A stretch of DNA of 64,000 bases from assembly GCA_022606425.2 (NCBI GenBank), contig JAHDVF020000937.1, positions 620,001 through 684,000 on the forward strand. Reading direction: 5' to 3'. Within the stretch, counting starts at the first letter, position 1; every line of letters begins with the position of its first letter. A model generated the notes under the pieces. It was not told where the DNA came from, ran no database searches, and saw only the letters and a program-made list of their open reading frames with translations. This DNA comes from Lepidostoma basale. Lineage: Eukaryota; Arthropoda; Insecta; Trichoptera; Lepidostomatidae. Positions 1 to 12,300 of this stretch are shown here, piece by piece. Both the position numbers and the translations under genes were made by a program.

Positions 1-1084
1 TCTAATTGATGTAGTTTTGCAAACAGAAGAAGCACTATTTTATAAACGAATTCAGTGTGCATCATCCAATGACTTAAGATTGCTATGTAAGAGCATATTG
101 GATACGATGAAATATTTTGAAAATGACTCGGAAAGCTTGTTTTGTAATATTTTGAGAGAGTTATGTAAGAAGATGTTATTAAAACACATTGCCTTACATA
201 TATCCCAAGTTGATCACAAGAACGATTGTTCCGTCTATAAAACAAATTCACACTTTAGTATGTGCTTACCTCTAGTGGCCGCCAGACAAGTGGAACTGAC
301 GAAAGGCTCTGCAATCATCCCTTGTGGAAAATGGAAGACATTTTTTCGATTTCTTTTTCGGCGGCATTTAACAAATAGAAATAATAAAATGAAATTTAAC
401 AATACTTTGAGTATCGATCCAAGATGGAGAGAACTTATTTTGAAACTTACTCAAAGCATCGGGTGTGGTAATTTAAATTTTAATAAAACATTTATCAAAT
501 ACACGGACGTTGATAAAAAATCAAAAATGTTTCCTCCGTGCATGAAGAATTTACATTCTATTCTGCGGAGTAAACACAGGCTGTCCCACAACGAGCGGTT
601 CAGGTATAGTCTTTTCTTAAAAGATATCGGAATGCCCCTACAGCAATCTCTTTATTTCTGGAAAAAGGAATACTCGAAACCTTGTCACGGTAAATCGGCC
701 TGTACGCACGAATGGGAGAAAGATTCACAGAAGTATATCTATGGAATTCGACATTTATATGGATTGGAAGGATCGCGGAAGAATTATCGTATGGTCCCAT
801 GTAAAGCAATTCAATCGAGGGCGTCTGCTGAAGGTGGATGCCCTTTTAAACACTTTGACGAACAAAACTTAAGAACACACATTGACTCGGAGATTGTGGG
901 AGAAGAAACCTGGACAGAGATTTTGAAACAAGTTAAACTAAAGAAGGGTTCTGAAGCTTGCACCGTGTATAAGAACGCTTTAATTATGCATGTGGCTGAT
1001 AGAAAAATGTTTAATTCTATCCATTCATCTGTCAAGGTGCACTCTCCAATTGATTTTTTTCATGAAATAAATGAAATCTTATAA
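1..1084 (+). CDS. PRIM2: DNA primase large subunit (PRIM2-like), 3' part, open at left edge
   Basis: This is the C-terminal part of the large (regulatory) subunit of eukaryotic DNA primase, which works with the catalytic small subunit and polymerase alpha to make RNA-DNA primers in the nucleus. The frame has no stop back to base 2, and no ATG occurs near base 17, so the gene starts outside the window. Numbering from the TTG at 17, the Fe-S domain begins near residue 171. The four expected cluster cysteines are C175 (MFPPCMKN), C262 (MVPCKAIQ), C275 (GGCPFKHF) and C315 (EACTVYKN). The template/initiation element YIYGIRHLYGLEG (240-252) keeps both tyrosines of the family's YxYxIRH motif. An earlier stretch (residues about 86-118) resembles the VxLxxGxAxxP region before the Fe-S domain. 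More than 355 codons run without an intron, so this is either a long terminal exon or a retrocopy that has stayed open. The ORF ends with TAA at 1082-1084; no clear AATAAA follows closely. Family assignment is from motifs seen; activity is inferred. Confidence 0.87.
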   Translation, partial: LIDVVLQTEEALFYKRIQCASSNDLRLLCKSILDTMKYFENDSESLFCNILRELCKKMLLKHIALHISQVDHKNDCSVYKTNSHFSMCLPLVAARQVELTKGSAIIPCGKWKTFFRFLFRRHLTNRNNKMKFNNTLSIDPRWRELILKLTQSIGCGNLNFNKTFIKYTDVDKKSKMFPPCMKNLHSILRSKHRLSHNERFRYSLFLKDIGMPLQQSLYFWKKEYSKPCHGKSACTHEWEKDSQKYIYGIRHLYGLEGSRKNYRMVPCKAIQSRASAEGGCPFKHFDEQNLRTHIDSEIVGEETWTEILKQVKLKKGSEACTVYKNALIMHVADRKMFNSIHSSVKVHSPIDFFHEINEIL

Positions 1085-1239
1085 CATTACCAATTTTTGT
1101 TTTATTTACAATCATATTGCGGTGATGCAGGGTATATCAAATCAAATCAGTTTATTTTCTCAAAAGATATTACAAACAACAATTATAGTTTAAGGCATCT
1201 ATTGAGAACAGGTAAAATATAATATATTATATATATTAA

Positions 1240-2550
1240 CACATTGTTTTCGGGTATTGTTTTATGCTGATTGCAGCCTGGCGCGGGCGATATTTGGGTT
1301 CGCGCGCGAGTTTTTTCAACATTATTTTAAAAGTCTATAACTTTTGAAATATCCGTGATAATTGACTGAAACTTTAAATGCATCTTACCTTATTGTGTCT
1401 CAATGATGAAATGATGGAAAACAAACACAAAAGAAAATTGGGCTTCAAAGTAGCACTTTGGAAGTTTTATTTTTATACAAACACAGAATTTTTATCAAAT
1501 TATAATACTATTTAAAATCAATACAACTATTTAACACTAGATAACACTATTTAAAATTGTCAAAATTACTGTCTAGTATTTTTTTACTGTATGGTACCGT
1601 TCAAAACATGTACCTGTGTGAAGAGCCACACCACAGAATTTACACATGTAACAAGTTTCACTCCTTTTTCCTTTAGCAGCACACACTCGACATTTTCTTT
1701 GTGCGTATTTTTTTCCCTTTCCCCTTTATCCTTTCTAATTTATGGACTTTTAGATTCGTAGAAAGTCTGCCTGGAGGATCGCGATTTGGAGTGTGCCGTG
1801 TCAAACTTACTGTCGATGTTCCTCACTTAGTTGGCTTTCAATACTGCTAGTTATCCAATGACGTGCTGTCTCCAATAAAAAAAATTTGTACCTTACTAAG
1901 TCTGGATATTTTGCTTTATAAATCGCTTGTTTCACTGTCTGTCATCAATAGTCTTTCTGTATCACTAGCACAGGAACAATTAGATAAATTGTCTACACAG
2001 AATTCATCGTCTGATTTATTCTCATCCGGAAAAAACATTGTGGGTTTTAGGTATAAAAATAATTATATGAACTCAATGACAACGACCGAACGACCGAACA
2101 TGTATACGTTTACATAAACACTAATGTTTTGTAGAGATATGAACAAAACATTCCTACTATTCATCCCTTCTTCAAGTAGAAAGAACCCTAAAATTTCTCC
2201 GTACAAGTTGAAAAGAATTATTGCGCATTGAAGGTCAAAAAAAACAAGCCAGCGGGATCTGCGTCAAGGTTTCTTCGAGCACACAAAAATGTATATTTTT
2301 AGACATTTTTTTTTCATTTTATAATTGAATAATAAATCAAAAGTAAAGCCTAATAAATATAAATTTGTGAGTGAAATTATATTGTGAAGTCGGATATACG
2401 ATTTAGCAACAAAAACCATTTATTACACAACACGTTTTATTACGTTACCCGACGACAACCACCAGAGAGTAAAAAACGTATTTTTACGTTTCCCGCATTT
2501 GAGCACCAAACTGAAAAAAACGTAGTTTTACGTTTCCCGACAACATTGTG
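1240..2550 (-). mobile_element. Decayed piggyBac-like transposon with TTAA target duplication
   Basis: Flanked by TTAA at 1236-1239 and 2551-2554. Inside these, imperfect terminal inverted repeats read CACATTGTTTTCGGG on the left and, reverse-complemented on the right, CACAATGTTGTCGGG. On the minus strand at about 1580-1800 is the cysteine-rich C-terminal domain typical of piggyBac transposases: RKCRVCAAKGKRSET followed by CYMCKFCGVALHT, ending in a stop near 1580. Upstream coding sequence has stops and most of the transposase is gone, so the copy is non-autonomous. The sequence near the right end also repeats an AAACGTA-TTTTACGTTTCCCG motif. The plus-strand frame at 1863-2117 is a shadow. 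Confidence 0.78.
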
Positions 2551-2599
2551 TTAACATATATATTATATTTTAGATTTATTATGCAGACGTTGAACGATC

Positions 2600-2774
2600 G
2601 AAGTGTGCGCGGGAGATGCCTTTTGGTGGCGATGAGGTTCGCAACCCATCACACCGCGTCTCTCGCGATGGCGAAAAGAGAAGGATGGAGTGCCGCATCG
2701 ATTAAAGTGTGGCAGTCCATTCTTTCTGCCTACCCTTACGGAGAGACGGCGTGATGGTTAGTTAGTTAGTTATT
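2600..2774 (+). mobile_element. LINE/SINE 3' fragment with TTAG tail
   Basis: Contains the consensus found all over the window: GTGTGGCAGTCCATTCTTTC, then TGCCTACCC, a GGAGA block and GGCGTGATGG, then TTAGTTAGTTAG. The head (GGTGGCGATGAGGTTCGCAA and a block matching GCGAAAAGAGAAGGATGG) differs from the reverse-transcriptase-bearing copies. This suggests a short non-autonomous element sharing the 3' end of a LINE. The same headed form recurs at 5235-5416, in part at 8806-8900, and reversed at 57165-57260. Confidence 0.6.
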
Positions 2775-3289
2775 AACATATAATACTAGGAACGCATGAG
2801 AGATTAGGAGAGTTTAGAAATATAAGATACTCTCCAAAGTCAAGAGTATTTGTCTTCTGAACGTACTTTCACTAATATGAAAGTCGTCAAACTCTGAAGT
2901 GATCATGTTCATCAGTTTGATTGCACCGGCATCACGAGAGGCAGGTTGGTTCTGCATGTTGGGAAAAAAAACAGTCTGTGCTGATGCTGTCGAAGATAAC
3001 CACCCAGAACATAATGTATAGTCCCTAAGATGAAGGAATTCCCAAAGAATCCCCTGATAAGTCTGTATAATTGATGACGTGTGTGTTGACTCGAGTGATA
3101 TAAAAATATTATTTTAGGAAAAAATTAACAAAGATGAATGATGATCTTGAAATAAACGGTTGAAGAAGATACCAACAGAAATGAACGTATCTAAAATCCC
3201 ATTCAAATGAAATTCTACCAATCGTGACAATCAATAATGAAGTAAATTTGATTAAAAAATGTTTATAGTATGCATTTCACTTTACATTA

Positions 3290-3450
3290 GGCAACAGCTA
3301 TTGCTGCGAAGGTCCCGGGTTCGATTCCCTGCGATGACAGTGTGATTGTTGCACTCTCTTTAGTCAGGTGTAGAATTCATGTGATAATAAAATTGTGATT
3401 GATTAGCAACCAATCACATGTCATGAGAATCAATATATTAGCTATTTAAC
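3290..3450 (+). mobile_element. tRNA-derived SINE, 5'-truncated copy
   Basis: Carries the polymerase III B-box-like GGTCCCGGGTTCGATTCCCT, then the family-specific body with CAGTGTGATTGTTGCAC, AGAATTCATGTGATAATAAA and the AACCAATCACATGTCATGAG end. Better copies lie at 39145-39372 (+) and 52437-52704 (-). Confidence 0.65.
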
Positions 3451-5234
3451 AAAATAAGAAAACGGGATATTTTATTTGTTTGTATAAATGATACAGCAAG
3501 ATGAGTAAAATTTAAAAAAATTATTATGTAAACATTAGAAAACATAAAGAGTTCTTTATGTGTTGGTGTATTGCTATGTGCTTACTCGCACATACACAAT
3601 GAAAAATATTTATTATCTCATGTTTACAGAAATGTTTTTATTTCACTAAATCATAAAAAACAGTGTTTTCTCAACTTTGAAATTTATTTTGTTAATACTA
3701 TTTAATGTTATTATTTGTGATTAAACTATGACACATTAGGTATTGAACATATTCCAAACATAAAAATTAACTTTTTTCATTTCACTAACCAAATGTAACT
3801 ATAACATTGATACTGTTATTTCTTTCTGATGCTTATTACTTAGAATTACTTTATATTCACATTTGTGCTCATTTGAAAACAGTGGTCAAATGAGTTAAAT
3901 TATGATAGCTGTTCCAGACGAATCGCGGCTTCGACGAGTTGTGGACTGTGGACTTATGTTGATGATGGTGATAATGTTTGCGCTGGTCGCTTCGAGTTTG
4001 GGGATCCAGAGTCAATTTCTATACTATACGTAGGTAAAGAGAATCAACTTTCGATCAGTATTCTTGAATCGCTCATATCAGCGGTACTGCTGATAGGCTT
4101 TAGGTATTTCTTAAGGTAGAAGAAAACTCTGGGATGAATTGTAGAGTGTTTAGTTTCATTTGATAGCCAGAGGGTCCGGAGAGAGTGCCTAAGTGCTGTC
4201 TGTCTTGCTGCCCCTCCACTAACCGAGAGGATGTAAAATATTTGAATTTGTGTTATCAATCTCGACTTTCTTCCGCCATAAACAGACTCCCTGTTGAGAT
4301 ACAGATCGTATCAAAATTTCTCAGAACAAATAACAATCGTACCAATCGACATGTATTTATAAATTATCCTTCTTGTTACAGGTAAATGAATCAAAATTAA
4401 TTATATGGAATTCCAATTGCACAAATTGTATTATTTTTTTATCTTATTACTGAATCTCAAGTTACCTGATTATCCTAAGGACCTAAAATCGGTATCAGTC
4501 GATAGGTATTCATCCTTACCTACTGATGAACTACCTCACACTACCAACCGTATGTGTGAGGGTTCTCCTGTAATTTAATAATTATTCTCAAATTAATAAC
4601 ACAGAATTCCTGATTTCAAATACAATTTTGCATTTCTCTGCGGTGACACTTTGAATGGCCGAGATTAATAACCCTGCCACACGACCTTTCCGGGAACGGG
4701 ATAGCCGGGCCACGCGCGCGTGTCAGCTCGGCAGAGATAGTTAGATATAAATAATAGGCTTGTAGGTAGTTCTGATTCTATAAAATATTTAAATAATTGT
4801 GTAACGGTGAGATTTGATAACCCGTCAGCTAATTGATATACCTACGACCCATGGGCTGCAGCGATAGGTAATCACCTCTCAGCCGCTGCTCTACCTAGGT
4901 ACCTACAGGTCATGTACTTACTTGAGATTCACAGGTATAGGTAGGTACATACATTTACTCGACATTCTCTTGCATGCCTAGGCGTATCTTTATGTTGTTT
5001 TATCAAAGTTTGGCTCTGCATGAATACGTTGGAGTGTTAACATTTTAGGGAGAAAGGGAATATACGAGCTGGCTCACTGGAATAATCCATCCGCGAGTTC
5101 TGTTTGTTACAATAACAGTACCTACTTAAATTAAAAATAATATTAATTTAATAAATTACGTAAAAATTGTTCATATCAGGTTTCAGCTTTTGGGTTGAGA
5201 GAAATTTAAAATCAATAAAACTGATTAAAAGCAA

Positions 5235-5416
5235 AATTGTCTGCATGTCTATTGGTGCCTAATGGTGGCGATGAGGCTCGCAACCCATCACACCACTTCT
5301 TGCGGGGGCGAAAAGAGAAGGATGGAGTGCCGCATCGGTTAAAGTGTGGCAGTCCATTCTTTCTGCCTATCCTTTCGGGGAGATGACGTGATGGTTAGTT
5401 AGTTAGTTAGTTATCT
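5235..5416 (+). mobile_element. LINE/SINE 3' fragment with TTAG tail
   Basis: Same head and tail as the copy at 2600-2774: a GGTGGCGATGAGGCTCGCAA head, GCGAAAAGAGAAGGATGGAG, GTGTGGCAGTCCATTCTTTC, then four TTAG units. It lies upstream of transporter gene A. Confidence 0.6.
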
Positions 5417-5735
5417 GCATGTTTTTTTCTCAATCATCAATTACGTAGATGTTCATACAATTTATGTAAAATGTTTTGAAAATCTCATTCTTGAGTTTTT
5501 CAAAGAATTGAAAAAAAAAATTGGCTATGTAGTAATATCAGCTAATGTATATGTGAAAGTAATCTGTGGTTGAAACATGATATAAACTGAAGTGCAGTAA
5601 ATTATAGTGTGGCAGAAAAAAAAAATGAATCTAATTAAAAAAAGAGACATTTATACTATCATTATATTAGGGCATTAAGAAAAGGAGACATTTATATTAT
5701 TCAATTATTGCGTAGATTTTCACGGTTGGTAGCAA

Positions 5736-5883
5736 TATGTATTTTGGAATCTTGGGAAAATCCGTGTAGCTCGTCTTTCTGGACCGACGTTTCTTCTCTC
5801 CCTGAAGATGGAGATTGCAACGATCTCCGAAACATCGGGTCCAGAAAGATAAGCTGGTTTTACCCAAGATCCCAAAATACATA
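5736..5883. repeat. Palindromic MITE-like element, about 148 bp
   Basis: Near-perfect inverted repeat. The left arm starts TATGTATTTTGGAATCTTGG and the right arm ends CCAAGATCCCAAAATACATA. Inner arms contain TTTCTGGACC and GGTCCAGAAA. It would fold into a long hairpin. No transposase coding sequence. Confidence 0.7.
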
Positions 5884-6360
5884 CTAATATTATCAGTACA
5901 TTAGGGGAATTGAGACAATTTATTATTGAAATATCGTTAAAATTAGAAATATAATTCATAGTAACTCTTTACAATTACATATCTTTAAAAAAAAAATTCA
6001 ATAACACATTTTTTGTTTGTGATATATACCTCTTAATAAATCTTCTTCTCCACTTGTTTTAAGATCTGTGGTAGTGAGATAAGCAAGAAATGTTTATATT
6101 ATAATCTTTATGTGTGTGTCTCTACATTATTGTTCATCTTTTACTAAGATTTCAGCCTTGTTTGGTTAATACCAAAACAAATAAGATTTTCTCCTTCCTG
6201 ATACTGCGGAGAGATCTAGATAAATTGCCTTTTCTGTTACAAAACACATATTTCATAATACTATTTATTATGTGTGAAATGGTTCATTTTAGTTTCTACA
6301 CATCTCAAGTTGAAGAGTAAACTTACTATTTAAATGTGATCAAATTTGTAATAAAATAAA

Positions 6361-9300
6361 ATGGTGGAACTTACTACTATACCAGGAAGTGTTGAGGATG
6401 TTTTATCAAATGAAAAAGTTTCATTTGAAGATGCAATGACAAGCACGGGTAAATATAATAGTAATAATAATAATTTCTTTGCCTCTCTCAATACTCATTT
6501 TCTTGTCTACTGAAGATAATAATATCTTTATTTAATTTCGAAGACAATTTTTGAACATGCAGTGAAAAATATCTCATGCAATTATTGTTGATTTTACTTA
6601 ATGAAGTCATATATAATGTCATGCAAGTTATACAATTGATTTAATATTTAAATACCCAAAGTTCTCATTTACACTAACATTTTTGATAGTTTATTAAGAA
6701 GATACTCTGTATAATTAAATAAAGGATTTAAAATATTCTGTTAACTAATTAACCGTTTGAGTACCAAACCTATTTCGCCAAAATCAAAAGAAATGTCTAT
6801 TTTTATAGATAATTTATATTTACAAGAAAACAATGTGCCATTTCTGTAAAAATACGCAAATTTTCATATTTCTTTCAACATTCTCTTCACTAGGTTTCAC
6901 ACCATGATAATAAAAATACAGAAATTGAATATTATTAATCTACCTACAAGCACTCTAACGGTTAATAGCCCGCACCTCTTGGAGTGCCTTGACTTCAATA
7001 CGCCAGAGAGATATTGTCTTGCTATATGACAAGATCTGTCATGCTATAAATGTCCTGCCTCAACATACTATGTGTGTCAGTCTATGTGGACATTTTTCAA
7101 ATGAGCTATATGTCTTTCAAGCAGCATGTAGGTTCACACATAACAATTGGCTAATTATCTATATTGTATCCAGTTATTATACCCACTTCCAACAGGTGGG
7201 GGAGCAATAGCCTTCGGGCTGATACTCCCGAAAGCCAAAATTTAACATGGAAGAATACTTTTTCAGGTTTTGGGAAATTTAATTATATTTCTATGATATA
7301 TTGTGGCTTCATGCTCCTTGGTATGATTCTGGAGACCCTGGGGTTTAGTTACATAATTCCAGCATCCCAGTGTGATTTGGAATTAACATTGACACAGAAA
7401 ACATGGTTGCCTGTCATTCCATTTGTTGGTAAGTTATTATATATGTTTAAATAAACATTAAAACTACATAATAATATTTTATTTGATAAGATAAAGTATA
7501 ATTAGCCTTACTAAAGTCTAAAACATAGATTCCCAACCATTTATGGACTACCGTCCCCTTTACAAGAAAAATAAAATCCAACCTTCCCCCATAATAATTA
7601 TACTAAATATTAAAATATGGATACACAATATCTATACCACTTTATAATCACAATTGAAATTAAAAAGATTATCAAATACTTATGTCAAAAAGGTTAAATT
7701 TAGATAAGTTCTTAAACTGTTTGTTAATGCAGGTATATATGAGTTTCTTCTGTAATGTGCATATTAAAAAAATAAATAAACAAAAAACAATGTACGAGAG
7801 AATATCTAATGATGAAGTTAAGAAGGAATGTAAGGCGGATGAATGCGTCCTAAATAAAATTAAGAAAGGGTCACTAAGATGGTTTGGACATATGGAACGA
7901 ATAGATGAGAGAAGAATGAACAATTGACGAGCATGCATGTCACGATGTTTAAATGTAGAAGCAGTGCGAGAGTTATGTCAGGATAGAACAGTGTGGCGGT
8001 CCATCCTCTCTGCCTACCCCTCTGGTGAAACGGCATGATGGTAAGTTAGTTAGTTATTCTTCTTCGATGGCCCTACAGCCCATATCGAGCCTTAGCCTCC
8101 AGTATTCTTCACCTCCAACTCCTCCTGTCCTCCGCTTCGACCCTCCAATCTGACACTCGTAAAAATTTCGCCCCATCTCTCCCAACTTCACCCTCCCATC
8201 GCAGCCTTGGTTGTCCAATTGCTCTTCTACCACCTGGGTGCCACAGCAATCTTTTGGGGTTTGCGATGATGGCATCCTCTGCACTTGATCGGCCCATCTC
8301 AGTCTATTCAGTCTGACCTGTGTGGAGAGACTGGGAGCTTTGTAAATATGGTACAGCTCATCATTATGCCGCACTCTCCAGCCTTCACCGTCATTCACAA
8401 GTCCTAGAATTCTGCGCAACACCCTTCTCTCAAAAGTATCCAGTCACACCCATAGGTCACCACTGTTTGGATGATTGTCTTATACAGGTGATTTTGGTTT
8501 TCCTGTGTAAGTTAGTTAGTTAGTTAGTAAAATAAGTAAAATTGAAAAATAGAGGGACCGTTATGCAAATCAATTTGTTACTCTTCAAGCAATAATTGTG
8601 ACGTCACATATGTGGGGATACCTGGCTGACACGAGGGGCCGGAAGAAGATCCTGGCCGTGTGCATGAGCGTGGGATGCTGTATCTCCATCGCATCTAGCT
8701 TCTCGCCTGATCTCATTTCCTTCGCAATAATGAGGTTGATCGCAGGCTTATTGTAAGTGCAATTGATTATTTTATTATACACAAACATGTGACAATCTTC
8801 TCAATGCGTCTCCCACGGGGGCGAAAAGAGAAGGATGGAGTGCAGCATCGGTTAATGTGTGGCAGTCCATTCTTTCTGCCTACCCCTTCGGAGAGACTTA
8901 AATGTAAAATAAAGATTTACCGACTGTTGTGAAATTAGTTAGAATCTACAACCTCTATTTTAATACAGAAAAATTCTGATCGATTTGAAAAATGGAAAGA
9001 GAAAGAAATAATAAAATCTATGGAATCATGTTCTTTTTACTTTTTTATAACCTTTCTTTCTCAATTATTATTTTTATTGGAAAAAAAAAATTATATAGAT
9101 ATTTCAAATTCAATTACAAAACATTTCAAAATGTTAACATTAAAAAAAATATGACTAAATAAAATTAAAATATTTGATTGTTTGAATCCAATAAATGAGA
9201 AAGATTTCGAAATAAGCCACCAGGTTTAGTATGAAAATGTTTTTAAATATTTACTAAACAACTTTTTTATAAAGAGTATAGATTTACACGGTAGGTAGAT

Positions 9301-12300
9301 ACATATTCTTAGGAATTTTGGGTTTATTAGTATCATACTATCCTTAAGATGGAAACTGTAACATTCTCTGAAAGAATTAATACGAATAAAAACATCTGTT
9401 TTCAAATAAGATACCACTTGATAAGACTTTAGAAAGGCGAAATATGTCATTCCCATAATTTATTATAAAACTTCTAGAAAATGGACATTTACATTCATAT
9501 TAATTATTTAATATGGAGTTTTACGTCATTGTTCAAGAAACAATAAATAATCTCTGAAAAAAAAAGTTATAACTGGAAATTTCATGGTGGAAGTTCATTG
9601 TAAATAATGAAAACCTTTTTATTTTTAATATATATATAATATTTAGTTCAATTCCACTTTTGTTTATGGCTATGACTGGTTGAAGCCATAAAAAGAAGTG
9701 GAATTTATCTAAAGACATTGAAAAAAAAAACATTATTATTTATTTTGGTTACTAAATAATCTCTGAAAAACTGGTCAAAGAGGATACCAAGAGATTCTGT
9801 TATACCTACAAAGAATACAATTATTTTATTATGAAGTAGAGTAATGATGGTAAGTTTCTCTTGTTCTAGTACTTCTGGACCTTCAGCTCTCGGATATGCT
9901 TACTTGGGAGAACTAAATCCCTTGTCTCACAGAGATAAGATGTTGACTCTTGGGAATTCGTTTGTGGCCATTGGGAGCGCAGTTGTTCCTTGTAAGAACG
10001 CAAATTATTTTTTAATTAGTACCTATAAGATGTTTTTGTACATACTATGAAATACTTGTCACATCTGTTTGGGTCTACATCCGTGACAAAGAACGTGAAG
10101 GTGTCCCAATAAAATTTGACAATGCGGAATTGAAGGCAATACTCGATGAGGATTATTCCCACGCCCTTGTAAAATTGTCTGAAGTGATTAGTGTTGATCT
10201 GTCAACCGTAAGCAAATGCCTGCATGTGATAGGAATGGTCCAATAGATTTGCAATTCGCTGCCACGCGAGTTGGAAGGAGCGGATTTTTCTGCATTATTT
10301 GAAATTCAATTTCACTTCCACTTTTTCATTTTTTTACATTCTAATGTTTTTTAGTAATGGCTTGGACAGTTTTGCCCCTGGACTTCAGATTTGACCTTTC
10401 ATACATTGAGTACCGCCCGTGGCGTCTGCTCATCTGTTTACTGGCCCTACCCTACGTCATATGCGCCATGTTCATAGTCAAATTTCCTGAGAGTCCCAAG
10501 TTCCTGTTCAACCAAGGCAAGGTGAATGAGTCTCTTGACGTGCTCAGATACATTTACTCACAGAATACGGGGAAGGCGCCTGAACATTTCCCGGTAAGTA
10601 CCTGTTATTTTAAGTACACACATTTTAACTAACTGGTGAGGTTATTTGATTTTAGGTAGATTTAGTGATAGAGGTGAATCACTGTTTAAGAATTGTCAGT
10701 TGTGATGGAATTATTAATGCGTGAGGGGCGAAAGGGTGTTCAAGAGCTTTCTGAACTTAGGCCATAAGAGAAGAGGGAGATGGGAAGGACTTATGTAGTC
10801 CTAGGTCTTACAGAGTTTGTGAATTGTAAAGTGTGTAAAGTTTATCTTTCAGTTAATTGGTTATGAATGCAGTTATTCAAATAATTAGGCATATTCCCTA
10901 GATGGACAGGTAGGATGGTCCGCCACAGTGAGGATTCTAAACATGACAATAACAAGTATTGATTCTAGCATTTTATAGTATAATGTACCAATATCACCCC
11001 CTTGGCATCTTCTTCTTCTCTGGTTTCAATCCTGGGATTGGTTTGCAGCAATTTCCTCCATTATTTTCTTCCATTTTTCCCTGTCTTGTGCGGCTCTTTT
11101 GAGATCTGCATATGATGAGCAGCGTACGTCCACCAACAGGTCCTCCAGGTACTCTCGGCGTGGGCGTCCCCTAGAGTTTGTCCCCTCGATCATACCCTCC
11201 ATTATGGCATGCAAGAGACCTTCTTGACGTATTACATGGCCGATCCATCTTGCACGCCTTTCGGACAAGGTCCTGAGCAGGTGCCTTCCTCCTTCGATTC
11301 CTTGAAGAACTTCCTCATTCGTGATGTGGTCTCTCCAGGAAATTCCAAATAGTCTTCTATAGGACCACATCTCAAAAGCCTCTAGTCTCCGCTTATCCCT
11401 TTCGGATAGGCACCATGTCTCGCAGCCGTACATCAAGATACTCCATACATAGGTCTTGATGAGGAGTATTCTCAGTTTTAGGTCTATATTATTTGACTCT
11501 ATTATTTTCGACCTTTTATTAAATGCAAGCCTAGCCTGATGTATACGGCTGTCGACCTCGCTCTTAGACCGACCGTCCCATGTTATTTTGCTCCCGAGGT
11601 AGACAAACTCCTTGGTGTTCTTTAGTGGAACTCCTGACATCACTACTCTCATCTGATGTTGCGTTCGGCCTACAGTCAGCAGCTTTGTTTTGTCCTTATT
11701 TATCTTCATGTTGTAGCTATCTTGAAGAATGTCTTGCAAAGTATCTAAGGCCTCCTGCAGTTCCTCCTCACTTTCAGCAACCATAGCAATATCGTCAGCA
11801 AACCTTATCATGTCTATCTTTTGCCCGTGTATCCTTACACCTTCTCTGTGACTCATTCTCTCTCTCAAGTCGTCAATCGCATTCTGTATGTAAACGTTAA
11901 AAGGGCATCTAAAAATGCTCATATTCAAGGTGATGGAATTTGACAGGGAAAAATTATTTTGTGTTACATATGATTGATTATATTATTTAAAGGTAAAGCA
12001 TGTAAAGTCTGAAGACAACAGCCAAAGTCAAAAGAGATCCTTCTTCAAGGATGTGTGGCACCAAACAGCACCCTTATTCAATGCCGAATACCGACTATAT
12101 ACTCTTATCACCTCATTGCTACAATTCGGTATTTTTTCTGTGTAAGTAAAAATATATAAAAAAAAACATTTGACACATTGATACTAAAAAAAATTAACTT
12201 TTGATGGCTATACAACCCAGGCAGGTTATGTAAGCATGTACAACATCTTCGACCCTAATTCCCCCAAGGTACATGGTATAATGACTCTGACTTCTTTGTC

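Larger units (their letters stand above)
1085..6360. other. Intergenic region between primase and transporter A, repeat-rich
   Basis: No host gene is recognisable. It holds a TTAA-flanked piggyBac-like remnant (1240-2550), two LINE/SINE tails ending in TTAG repeats (about 2600-2774 and 5235-5416), a tRNA-derived SINE piece (about 3290-3450) and a 148-bp palindrome (5736-5883). A GC-richer stretch at about 3900-4385 ends in a short plus-strand frame that looks like the C-terminus of a non-LTR element, but I cannot confirm that. The promoter of gene A should lie near the right end; I see no convincing core promoter motif. Confidence 0.6.

Noticed and set aside
1863..2117. Plus-strand 84-codon open frame
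   Set aside because: Inside the piggyBac-like remnant and opposite to its transposase strand; no start context or similarity.
2755..2775. TTAGTTAGTTAG runs as possible insect telomeric repeat (TTAGG)
   Set aside because: The unit is TTAG, not TTAGG. The runs are only 3-5 units long and always follow the same LINE/SINE 3' end.
8320..8523. Plus-strand 67-codon open frame
   Set aside because: Antisense to the LINE reverse-transcriptase relic at 8060-8440.
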